From: Microcoleus vaginatus_C
GTDB lineage: Bacteria; Cyanobacteriota; Cyanobacteriia; Cyanobacteriales; Microcoleaceae
Strand: one strand, 5' to 3'
DNA: 64,000 bases
Assembly (NCBI GenBank): GCA_040004035.1
Contig: JAMPLN010000019.1
The notes beneath the pieces were generated by a model, which saw only the letters and a program-made list of their open reading frames with translations, did no database searches and was not told where the DNA came from. A program made the position numbers and the translations under genes. Positions 33,498 through 41,066 of this stretch are shown piece by piece (position 1 is the first letter of the stretch; each line of letters starts with the position of its first letter).

Positions 33498-34850
33498 ATG
33501 ACGCTGCCTACCGGATCTCGTTCTCCTGCTCTGTTCCAAACGCTTTCGCTGGTAGCTGACCCGATCGCATTTTTCGATCGCTACTCTGCCAAATACGGCG
33601 ATACATTTACCGCCCGCGTGTTGGGGCCCTCTTCGCCCCCCGTGGTGTTTCTGGGCAGTCCAGAAGCGATTCAGGCGGTGTTTACGACCTTAGCCGATGC
33701 CTTTGAGTTTGGCAAAGTGACCAACGTATTTCGCCCGCTGGTGGGAAATGAATCCCTAATTATGAATGAAGGGCCGCGACATCTGCGACAGCGACAGCTA
33801 TTAATGCCCGCGCTGCATCGGGAACAGTTGCACAGTCAAGGGCATTTGATTGTTGATTTGACGAAAAAGCAGACGATCGACTGGAAAGCCCCAGATGCGA
33901 TCGCAGTCCGCGAAGAAATGTCAGAAATTTCGCTGCAAGTAATCTTGCAAGTCGTGTTTGGATTAGTGCCGGGAGAGCGCTACGAACGGCTGAAACAATT
34001 GCTCAGCAAGCTTTTAGAGGCGATTACCTCTGAGCTGTACTCGATACAATTTTTCTTTGAGCCCTTGCAGCAAAATTTGGGGCCTTGGAGTCCGTGGGGG
34101 CAGTTTTTGCAGCAGATGGCGCAGATTGACTCGCTGATTTATGCGGAAATTGCCGAGAGGCGATCGCATTCTCTCGATTCGTCTCGCACGGATATTCTGT
34201 CGGTGTTGATGATGGCCCGCGACGACACCGGCGAATCCATCGGCGATCGAGAATTGCGCGATCAGTTGATGACGCTGTTGTTGTTGGGACATGAAACCAC
34301 TGGATCGGCGTTGACTTGGGCGTTTTACTGGCTGCATCAGTTTCCCGAATGCCTTGCTCGGTTGCGGCAGGAATTGGATGAATTAGGGGAAAATCCCGAT
34401 CCGATCGCGCTTTCGCAGTCGCCCTACTTAACAGCAGTCTGCAAAGAAGCGCTGCGGGTTTATCCAATTGCCTTAATTTCGCAGCCGCGCAAGGTGAAAC
34501 GGACGATCGAACTCGAAGGCTATACATATCAACCGGGAACGATTTTAATCCCCTGTGTCTATTTGGCGCACCGTCGCCCTGAAACCTACGAAAATCCCGC
34601 TCAATTCAATCCCGATCGCTTTTTAGAGCGCAAGTTTTCCGCCTCTGAATTTTTACCGTTTGGAGGCGGAAGTCGAAGCTGCATCGGGATGGCGTTATCG
34701 ATGTTTGAAATGAAGCTGGTTTTAGCAACGGTGCTGTCTTCGCGTGAGTTTGTATCGAATCTCGATCGGCCAATTCGTCCGGCGCGGCGGGGAATCACAT
34801 TTGTGCCGCCCGATCGGTTTCGATTAACGGTTGTGGGCGATCGGCGTTAG
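33498..34850 (+). CDS. Cytochrome P450 (CYP110-like)
   Basis: The 451-residue protein has the I-helix LLLLGHETTGSALTW (about 265), the ExxR segment EALRVYP, and the heme loop FLPFGGGSRSCIGMALSMFE with ligand C395. The start MTLPTGSRSPALFQTL resembles cyanobacterial CYP110 enzymes, which oxidise fatty acids or terpenes. The frame extends upstream to 33393, but homology suggests the ATG at 33498. No redox partner or biosynthetic partner gene adjoins it. Confidence 0.92.
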   Translation: MTLPTGSRSPALFQTLSLVADPIAFFDRYSAKYGDTFTARVLGPSSPPVVFLGSPEAIQAVFTTLADAFEFGKVTNVFRPLVGNESLIMNEGPRHLRQRQLLMPALHREQLHSQGHLIVDLTKKQTIDWKAPDAIAVREEMSEISLQVILQVVFGLVPGERYERLKQLLSKLLEAITSELYSIQFFFEPLQQNLGPWSPWGQFLQQMAQIDSLIYAEIAERRSHSLDSSRTDILSVLMMARDDTGESIGDRELRDQLMTLLLLGHETTGSALTWAFYWLHQFPECLARLRQELDELGENPDPIALSQSPYLTAVCKEALRVYPIALISQPRKVKRTIELEGYTYQPGTILIPCVYLAHRRPETYENPAQFNPDRFLERKFSASEFLPFGGGSRSCIGMALSMFEMKLVLATVLSSREFVSNLDRPIRPARRGITFVPPDRFRLTVVGDRR

Positions 34851-34882
34851 ATTCAGTGAAACGCCGTGTCAAGAAAGATATG

Positions 34883-35206
34883 TTATTCGATGAAAATCCC
34901 AGCAACTTTGTCTCCATTCATCGTCATGTGTGCCACAAATTCATCTCCACCATCTTCAAAACTCAGCTTCCACAAATAAATCGGACTATTACCTTGTTTT
35001 ATCTCACCAAAATAAGTAATTGAATATCCCTTTTGCAGGCGTGAAGCGAGCTGCTCGCTAACATCGTCAAACATTTGTTGTGTAATGCTCGCTTTGTAGC
35101 CTGCATCGCCCACTGTGGTAAAAAGCTCGTAATTTTTCGATGCAGTCGCATCCAAAATAACGTGCAAACAATTGATGACGTTTTCAGAGGGGGCTGTCGA
35201 GTTCAT
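34883..35206 (-). CDS. Hypothetical soluble protein (107 aa)
   Basis: I recognise no named family. The 107 residues alternate helix and strand (FTTVGDAGYKASITQQMFDDVSEQL, then GYSITYFGEIKQGNSPIYLWKLSFEDGGDEFVAHMTMNGDKVAGIFIE), resembling a small cone-like SnoaL/DUF3887-type fold. A good GAAGGA site precedes the ATG. It has no signal peptide. It ends 32 bp from the convergent P450 stop. Confidence 0.55.
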   Translation of the reverse strand: MNSTAPSENVINCLHVILDATASKNYELFTTVGDAGYKASITQQMFDDVSEQLASRLQKGYSITYFGEIKQGNSPIYLWKLSFEDGGDEFVAHMTMNGDKVAGIFIE

Positions 35207-35423
35207 GATGATGTCCTTCTTTTAGGATTTTATTAAAATGTTCTAGCTCAGACTGCTATCTAACGATTAATTGTACCCCTATTGCGATCGAATCCAGTTT
35301 TGGAGCGTCATTGACCACCAACACCCTCCGCTTAGCTCAGCCGCTACGATCACTTTTTCGTTCTCCCAGATCCAGCCCTGTTAGTAGATGGGAGGGATTT
35401 TTGCTTTTGCAATCATTTTAGGC

Positions 35424-35476
35424 TTGACATCTGTAATCTCATAGGTTACAGTAGTAAAGTAATCTCAAAGGTTACA
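35424..35476 (+). promoter_or_regulatory. higBA promoter with two tandem palindromic operators
   Basis: TTGACA (35424-35429) and TACAGT (35447-35452) are spaced 17 bp apart. Two near-identical palindromes, TGTAATCTCATAGGTTACA (35432-35450) and AGTAATCTCAAAGGTTACA (35458-35476), have starts 26 bp apart. The first overlaps the promoter spacer and -10, and the second covers the start of transcription. This fits autorepression by HigA. Confidence 0.8.
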
Positions 35477-35543
35477 AAAACTTTTAATTAATATATAAGT
35501 GCTATGAACTGGATATTCAGCCTTGATTGAAGGATTATTTCAC

Positions 35544-35822
35544 ATGATACAAACTTTTAAAAATAAAGCATTAGAAAGATTATTGAGGGAAGGTAATACA
35601 AAAGGAATTCCTAAAGAACTTGAAAAAAGGATAAGAACAAGACTTGAAGTAATAGATACAGCAATAATTATAGATGATATTAGAATACCAGGCTATGATT
35701 TACACGAGCTTAAAGGTGATAGACAGGGAACTTGGTCAATAAAAGTATCAGGTAACTGGCGTATAACTTTTACATTTCAGGATAACAACGCATACGATAT
35801 AGATCTCGAAGATTATCACTAG
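35544..35822 (+). CDS. higB: HigB-type mRNA interferase toxin
   Basis: The 92-residue protein has the HigB/RelE pattern: FKNKALERLLREGNTKGIPKELEKRIRTRL, then LHELKGDRQGTWSIKVSGNWRITFTFQDNNAYDIDLEDYH, which contains the usual NWRITF strand. The ATG at 35544 follows AAGGA and replaces a TTG at 35523. The product would cleave ribosome-bound mRNA. It is first in the pair, the usual higBA order, 49 bp before higA. Confidence 0.88.
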   Translation: MIQTFKNKALERLLREGNTKGIPKELEKRIRTRLEVIDTAIIIDDIRIPGYDLHELKGDRQGTWSIKVSGNWRITFTFQDNNAYDIDLEDYH

Positions 35823-35871
35823 CCCATAAAACAAAATCTAAAAATTTAACTTCAAGCGTAAGGAGAATTGC

Positions 35872-36183
35872 ATGAAAGACATACAAAACATTATTCAAGG
35901 GAGGAAAGTCAGACCAGTACATCCGGGCGAGGTCATTTCAGATGTGCTTGAAGATCTTGAAATGACTCAAACCAGGTTTGCTGAGATACTTGGTGTATCC
36001 CGCCGTAGTGTCAACGAAATTGTTTTAGGTCAAAGACCAATTACAGTAGACATGGCAATTCGGATTGGGAAAGCGTTAGGGAATGGCCCTCAACTATGGC
36101 TTAATCTTCAGCAAAAGGTTGATATTTGGGATGCAGTGCAAAAACACAGTGAAGAGTACGAAAAAGTATCTACGGTAGCATAG
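35872..36183 (+). CDS. higA: HigA-type antitoxin (XRE helix-turn-helix)
   Basis: The 103-residue protein has VHPGEVISDVLEDLEMTQTRFAEILGVSRRSVNEIVLGQRPITVDMAIRI, the classical HigA helix-turn-helix, and LWLNLQQKVDIWDA after it. It neutralises HigB and represses the promoter at 35424-35476. An AAGGAG site precedes the start. Confidence 0.9.
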   Translation: MKDIQNIIQGRKVRPVHPGEVISDVLEDLEMTQTRFAEILGVSRRSVNEIVLGQRPITVDMAIRIGKALGNGPQLWLNLQQKVDIWDAVQKHSEEYEKVSTVA

Positions 36184-36218
36184 CGCGATATGTTAATCTC
36201 AGTAAAAAGAGCATAGGG

Positions 36219-36270
36219 CGGTTGAAACCGCAACTATACAAACGAAGTCCGCGCAGGCGGACTTCGAGAT
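36219..36270. repeat. Palindromic repeat pair GCGGTTGAAACCGC / AGTCCGCGCAGGCGGACT
   Basis: Two hairpins (about 36219-36232 and 36246-36270) follow higA and may serve as its terminator. The second hairpin and the ACAAAC link recur in opposite orientation at about 47052-47090. Confidence 0.65.
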
Positions 36271-36365
36271 CGAGGAAGTATTTAACCAGGATGGGGTATC
36301 CTGTAAACAGGAACGATATTGCAACACGATTGTTAGGGTGCGGATTGACAAAACAGCAAACCTAT

Positions 36366-37196
36366 TCAGAAGGGAATCTCATCCCACTCTGCTTGAACTT
36401 CGTCTTGTTCATCAACTTCTGATTTTTCTTTTTCAATGGCTTCTATAAACTTAATCGCGCTTGAAACATTGTTAAATATCAGAACACTCTCATGATAATT
36501 CAAAATAGGATTGTCATGAGCCAGACTTTGGTGGTTTCTAACATGATTAAAATCATCCAGAATTTTAGTCGAATGTTTTAGAATCTTTTCGGTCATTTGT
36601 GACTCAATAAAGCGGTTCTGTCTTAGATAGTTTACATATTCTCCAAAAAGGCTATGCAATGGTTTGTTTTTGTCATAACTGATCCCATGTTTATCGCATA
36701 GCTTCTTTGTATACTTCACCATATAAGTATGCAGTCTATCTAATGCTACTTCTGGCTCATTATTTTGAATACTTTCCCTTATTGATTTTGCTAATACCGA
36801 AAACTCTTTGTCATTAGAATATGGTTGAATTGCATCAATATTTTCAACGATACTATCTTGCTTAAGTCGTTTTGCTATTGTATAGCAATCATCAAACAAG
36901 GCTTGCTGGGCTTGGCTTATTTCTATGTGATTTATCAGTTTTTTTGTTTTCCAATATTCCAACAAATCTGCAATTAATTTTCCAACAGTATAGTTAGATT
37001 CTTGAGTCCAAAAGGCTCTTAATCGATTAGCTTTAGATCCGCTAGCGTAATCGTACTTGCCGTCATATATGTTAATATTTGTATTTTCAATTATGAATTC
37101 CAGGAAAGTTCTGTCTGTAAAATCAAGAACATAACCACCTTCCATCTCAAACATTTTTTCAAGTTTTAGTTTTTCAATGCTCGACAAGTCAGACAT
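36366..37196 (-). CDS. Abortive-infection family protein (Abi_C-like C-terminus)
   Basis: The 276-residue protein has an N-terminal domain (LEKMFEMEGGYVLDFTDRTFLEFIIENTNINIYDGKYDY) known from AbiJ-like proteins, and a C-terminal part (VALDRLHTYMVKYTKKLCDKHG ... NHVRNHQSLAHDNPILNYHESVLIFNNVSSAIKFI) matching the Abi_C/abortive-infection RN-nuclease-like family. These proteins are thought to stop phage growth by harming the host. A defence role here is inferred from family and from the adjoining higBA. The acidic tail (QDEVQAEWDE) is unusual. Confidence 0.75.
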   Translation of the reverse strand: MSDLSSIEKLKLEKMFEMEGGYVLDFTDRTFLEFIIENTNINIYDGKYDYASGSKANRLRAFWTQESNYTVGKLIADLLEYWKTKKLINHIEISQAQQALFDDCYTIAKRLKQDSIVENIDAIQPYSNDKEFSVLAKSIRESIQNNEPEVALDRLHTYMVKYTKKLCDKHGISYDKNKPLHSLFGEYVNYLRQNRFIESQMTEKILKHSTKILDDFNHVRNHQSLAHDNPILNYHESVLIFNNVSSAIKFIEAIEKEKSEVDEQDEVQAEWDEIPF

Positions 37197-37348
37197 TTGC
37201 AGTAACCTGTAAATTTATAATTGATTGTAACTACTCAAGACCAATTAGATATGCGATCGCTTTACTGCTTCCTGATGAGCCTCGGAGACTGATACATAGC
37301 TTTACTGTAATTCCTCAGCCATAGTATGAAGCAGGCTAACTATTAATT

Positions 37349-37394
37349 GTACCGCAGTTGCGGTATAATAGACTTAAAAAGTTTATTATACCGC
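37349..37394. repeat. Overlapping inverted repeats near the methyltransferase stop
   Basis: TACCGCAGTTGCGGTA (palindrome at about 37350-37365) overlaps GCGGTATAATAGAC (37360-37373), which is inverted with one mismatch as GTTTATTATACCGC (37381-37394). It may be a bidirectional terminator or an operator. Confidence 0.5.
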
Positions 37395-37410
37395 CAACAT
37401 ATTTCAAATA

Positions 37411-38358
37411 TCAAACCGGACTATTTATTACCTTAGCAACAATAGTGCGGTGTCGGACTGTATTGCAAGTGATTGTCGGCTGGGCAAAACCCGAATCAAC
37501 TAAAGCTTGCTCAATATCCAACCCAAAATACTGATCCAAATAAGGCTCTGTACTCTTGAGCAAAGTCAAAATATAAGGAGGCATTTTGGCATAAACTTCC
37601 GACTGAGGATTCATATCCATAATTGTCAAATGTCCGCCAACACGTAGCAAACGCCTCGCTTCCCGGAACACTTCTCTAGTAGCTTTCTGCGGCAATTCGT
37701 GACAAACTAAACAAATAGAAACTAAATCAAAAGCAGCCGCAGGCAAACCAGTAGATTCAGCAGCAGCGTGAACCCAAGTCGGAGATTTTTGATTTAAAGA
37801 TTCAGATTCTCGGTGTTGGGAACGGTATTTAGCAACTGCTAAAAAATAAGGAGACAACTCCACCCCAGTCATCTTCGCTTCCGGGTAAACATCCCCAAGT
37901 GCAAAGGTACTCATTCCCACACTGCATCCCAAATCAACAATATCTCGCGGCGAAGAAGCAATTTGAGATTTGATGACTTCGTGATAGCTGGCGCGGAGTT
38001 TTGCATCGCCTTCTGCACCCGCTTCCGGCCAAATTCCCGCGTGAACTGTACGGGCGGCAACTTCTACTTCTGTAGCAGCTTCCCAGCTCATATTACCTTG
38101 TTCGTAAGCGTGAAATGAAGTTAGATAATATTTTGGGTAAACAAGATCGGGATTTTGGACACTGAGCAATTCTGCATCCCAATTTCGAGCTAAAAGTGCT
38201 TGGGCTTCTTGTCGCCAATGCACTCCGATTTTTTCTGCTCTTGTTATCATCATTTCCCGCGCTTGGTGCTTGGCTAGATTAGCCAAAGGTTTGATGGAGA
38301 GTACGCCATTTACTAAACGCGAGGCTAATCCCGGAGTTTTGTTAACTGCAACCGTCAT
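37411..38358 (-). CDS. Class I SAM-dependent methyltransferase
   Basis: The 315-residue protein has IVDLGCSVGMSTFALGDVYPEAKMTGVELSPYFLAVA (about 139-176) as SAM-binding motifs I and II and SICLVCHELPQKATREVFREARRLLRVGGHLTIMDMNPQ as motif III onward. A helical N-terminus of about 130 residues is typical of cyanobacterial members. The substrate is unknown. It stands alone, with its stop 17 bp from an inverted repeat. Confidence 0.85.
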   Translation of the reverse strand: MTVAVNKTPGLASRLVNGVLSIKPLANLAKHQAREMMITRAEKIGVHWRQEAQALLARNWDAELLSVQNPDLVYPKYYLTSFHAYEQGNMSWEAATEVEVAARTVHAGIWPEAGAEGDAKLRASYHEVIKSQIASSPRDIVDLGCSVGMSTFALGDVYPEAKMTGVELSPYFLAVAKYRSQHRESESLNQKSPTWVHAAAESTGLPAAAFDLVSICLVCHELPQKATREVFREARRLLRVGGHLTIMDMNPQSEVYAKMPPYILTLLKSTEPYLDQYFGLDIEQALVDSGFAQPTITCNTVRHRTIVAKVINSPV

Positions 38359-38490
38359 ATTTTATGTTTTTCTATTTTGCGCCATTTATTTTAACACAGT
38401 GCGAGGATTTTGAGTCGGTCAATATAATGAAACTTAACTTGGTGAGGGCAAGTGAAATGCAAATGTTTTGTGGAAAAGACTTTTTTTTAA

Positions 38491-38530
38491 TGAACCGCAG
38501 AGGTCGCAGAGAACGCAGAGGAGCGAGAAG
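38491..38530. repeat. Dispersed repeat (TGAACCGCAGAGG...)
   Basis: The stretch AACCGCAGAGGTCGCAGAGA and its continuation mirrors 11703-11745 in opposite orientation. It is not coding. Confidence 0.6.
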
Positions 38531-38691
38531 AGAGAAAAGAGAACTGTAGGGCAAAACTGGATCGGGTGGTATAATATTTATTTGTGCTTACCTACTTAGT
38601 GCTGGGGAATTTACCCGCAATCTGGAATCGGATTTGCCGAAGTTGGAGTATTTGGAAGAACACTTTAAATCTGGCTATTTAGGAGTTTGTG

Positions 38692-39594
38692 ATGAGCAAA
38701 TCTATTGTGGAATTGGTTGACAATTTGCCGTCTGATGGCATCACTGTGAAAATGTTAAAATCTCTCGATTTTGTGGTGCCGGGGGAGTGGAACAATCTAA
38801 CGGGTTTTGATAATACTATTGAAGCGGTGACAGGGGAAACAAAGCGCAAATTAGTTGGGAAAATTCGCGATCGCGCGATCGAGCTTTACGCCAACCCCAA
38901 CGAGCCCTATCAAGGCGTAGTCAGGCTTTACCAGTTAGCAGACAGCGCCGACAGTGCGTTAGGTGCAACGGCTATGGCCAGTAAAATCGGCGAAAACATC
39001 GGCTTTCTTTCCTTTCTCAACCGCCTCACTCCCAAAGCTGACACAACTCAAACGATCGACTTGTGCGTCAAAGTGGCGATCGAGCTAATTGCCTACTGCA
39101 AACTTAACAATATTTCCCTTGACAATGTGGGAAGCTTTGGTAATTATTTATCTCATTACAAAGGCGAATCTCTGATGCGGATGGCTGCTTTAGTTTGTGC
39201 TGACGGTTTAATTCCCCTTGGCCCGGACTTCATTAGAGTAGCACAAAATACGATAGGCGGATTGAATCCTTCAACCTTGCAGCAAAACTCAACATTCCAA
39301 AATATCAGTAACCTAATTCCCGGCGCAAATAACTCACAAAAGTTCGGATTTTTGACGGCAACTTTCGCCTCAGCGCAAGGTTGGATGAACAATTTAGTAC
39401 AGTCTCGCGGCTTAACTCCCGCTATAGTTTTAGGCCATCTCAAGCAATACATTGATGTTGCCGATGACAAATTGGATTATGTGGCGGCGTTTTTAGACAT
39501 GACTACCAATTATTACGAACATACGGGAATTCAGACGGTTTCTCGCCGATTGATCGATCGAGCTTATGGCGAAATAGCCTCTGGCAGATTTTAG
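38692..39594 (+). CDS. Conserved hypothetical cyanobacterial protein (300 aa)
   Basis: The ATG at 38692 follows AGGAG by 6 nt and is preferred over the GTG just before it. No named domain is recognised. The product is mostly helical, without signal peptide or long hydrophobic span, and it has two halves with a PSDGITVKMLKSLDFVVPGEW start. Similar proteins seem to occur only in cyanobacteria (recollection). Function is unknown. Confidence 0.6.
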   Translation: MSKSIVELVDNLPSDGITVKMLKSLDFVVPGEWNNLTGFDNTIEAVTGETKRKLVGKIRDRAIELYANPNEPYQGVVRLYQLADSADSALGATAMASKIGENIGFLSFLNRLTPKADTTQTIDLCVKVAIELIAYCKLNNISLDNVGSFGNYLSHYKGESLMRMAALVCADGLIPLGPDFIRVAQNTIGGLNPSTLQQNSTFQNISNLIPGANNSQKFGFLTATFASAQGWMNNLVQSRGLTPAIVLGHLKQYIDVADDKLDYVAAFLDMTTNYYEHTGIQTVSRRLIDRAYGEIASGRF

Positions 39595-39599
39595 AAAAC

Positions 39600-39672
39600 T
39601 CGTTCTCAGGTGAGGGAACAGATCGAGGCAGAGCCTCTGGATCTGCCTTCCCAGGCTCTGCCTGGGAACGAG
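39600..39672. repeat. Palindromic repeat of the GCAGAGCC family
   Basis: CGAGGCAGAGCCTCTGGATC and CCCAGGCTCTGCCTGGGAACGAGG form stem-loops after the hypothetical gene. The family recurs at about 29182, 40833, 44078, 46990 and 55393-55509. Confidence 0.7.
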
Positions 39673-39738
39673 GGAATAAACCTCGCAATGTGAGTTAAAA
39701 TAAGCAGATTATGTTAGCAAACCTCTTTTAATCGCATT

Positions 39739-40743
39739 GTGAAAAACAAATCGCTTCCTTCATCCGTAACAGTCAAGCTAGGCAAATTTGTCTGGACATC
39801 AATGTGGCAATTAATGATGTCAAAACTAGCGCCGCCCGATCGCACGGGAGCATACATTCGGCCCAGCAGCAGTTTCCGCAACTTTGTCAGCACTGCACCA
39901 GACAACCCTCACGGGCCCGCTGCGGGACGGTATCGCCTCTTCGTGGGTACGGGATGCCCTTGGGCGCACCGCACTCTGGTGACGAGAGCGCTCAAAGGGC
40001 TAGAAGATGCGATATCCGTGTCTATTGTCTATCCCTCGGAAGGGGGAATGTGGGTGATGGAGTCGGAGACTTTTGGCTGCAACACGATGCCGGAACTTTA
40101 CCAGTTGGCTTTACCGGCCTATCAGGGGCGGTGTACTGTGCCGGTGCTGTGGGATGACTCGACAAAGACGATCGTCAATAACGAGAGTTCGGAAATTATT
40201 GTGATGCTAAACTCGGAGTTTAACGAGTTTGCTAGCAATCCTCAAATGGATCTTTATCCTCTGGATTTGCGATCGCAAATTGACCAGTGGAATGACAAGA
40301 TTTACCAATCGGTGAATAACGGCGTTTATCGCTGCGGTTTCGCGCAATCTCAAGCTGCTTATGACTCGGCTTGCAGTGAATTGTTTGCTGTTTTAGACGA
40401 GATCGATCGATCGCTCTTGAGGAGTCGTTACCTTTGTGGCGATCGGGTGACATTAGCAGACGTGCGGCTTTTTACTACTCTATTCCGTTTTGATGCCGTT
40501 TACTACAGCTTGTTCAAATGCAATGTGCGCCGCATTCAAGATTACGAGCATTTGGGAGCTTATCTGCGCGATTTGTACCAGTTACCGGGAGTTGCTGGCA
40601 CTTGCGATTTGGAGGCTGTGAAGCGCGATTATTACGGCAATTTGTTCCCGCTGAATCCTGGCTGCATTATCCCCGCTGGGCCCGATCCGCGGAGTTTGCT
40701 CAAAGCTCACGATCGCGCAGGGCTCAGAAACCGGGTTTCTTAA
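39739..40743 (+). CDS. Glutathionyl-hydroquinone reductase-like (Xi-class GST) protein
   Basis: The 334-residue protein has the motif GCPWAHR with catalytic C73, as in glutathionyl-hydroquinone reductases, and a C-terminal all-helical GST domain (CGDRVTLADVRLFTTLFRFDAVY). It likely reduces glutathionylated quinones. The start is a GTG at 39739; an ATG at 39802 is an alternative. The last residues (LRNRVS) and the stop are made by an AGAAACCGGGTTTCT palindrome, so the 3' end was probably remodelled by a repeat. Confidence 0.85.
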   Translation: MKNKSLPSSVTVKLGKFVWTSMWQLMMSKLAPPDRTGAYIRPSSSFRNFVSTAPDNPHGPAAGRYRLFVGTGCPWAHRTLVTRALKGLEDAISVSIVYPSEGGMWVMESETFGCNTMPELYQLALPAYQGRCTVPVLWDDSTKTIVNNESSEIIVMLNSEFNEFASNPQMDLYPLDLRSQIDQWNDKIYQSVNNGVYRCGFAQSQAAYDSACSELFAVLDEIDRSLLRSRYLCGDRVTLADVRLFTTLFRFDAVYYSLFKCNVRRIQDYEHLGAYLRDLYQLPGVAGTCDLEAVKRDYYGNLFPLNPGCIIPAGPDPRSLLKAHDRAGLRNRVS

Positions 40744-40888
40744 CAAAATCAGGCGTGAAGATGCCAGAATAATCGCAGAAACCCGGTTTCTAGGATGCTT
40801 GGGCGATCGCGCAGGAAATCAGAAACCGGGTTTAGCTCGTTCCCAGGCTCTGCCTGGTAACGCATATCCAGAGGCTCTGCCTCGCCTT
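40725..40888. repeat. Cluster of AGAAACCGGGTTTCT and GCAGAGCC palindromes
   Basis: Three AGAAACC-type units (about 40727, 40777 and 40820) and one CGTTCCCAGGCTCTGCCTGG...CAGAGGCTCTGCCTCG unit lie in the spacer before the Roco gene. No gene is seen in 40744-41066. Confidence 0.65.
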
Positions 40889-41066
40889 AACCCTCCAACA
40901 AACCCTCCATTCTCTCCTTTACCCAAACCTCACGATCGACAAAATATTGATGTTATTTTGAAGTGAGTTTAATCAATATTCAAAATCAAATCATGTCTGG
41001 CGATCGCCCGAGTCATCTCAAAAGGCGATCGTACTTATATACAAAAATCCAAACAAGGAATTGGCA

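Noticed and set aside
33393..34850. Natural-product cluster around the P450
   Set aside because: No NRPS, PKS, terpene synthase or ferredoxin partner lies nearby.
38364..38549. 61-codon frame upstream of the 300-aa hypothetical gene
   Set aside because: Its Arg-rich end comes from a dispersed non-coding repeat.
38568..38720. Protein-like frame (GEFTRNLESDLPKLEYLEEHF) overlapping the start of the 38692 gene
   Set aside because: It may be a gene remnant, but there is no start codon and it ends within the next gene.
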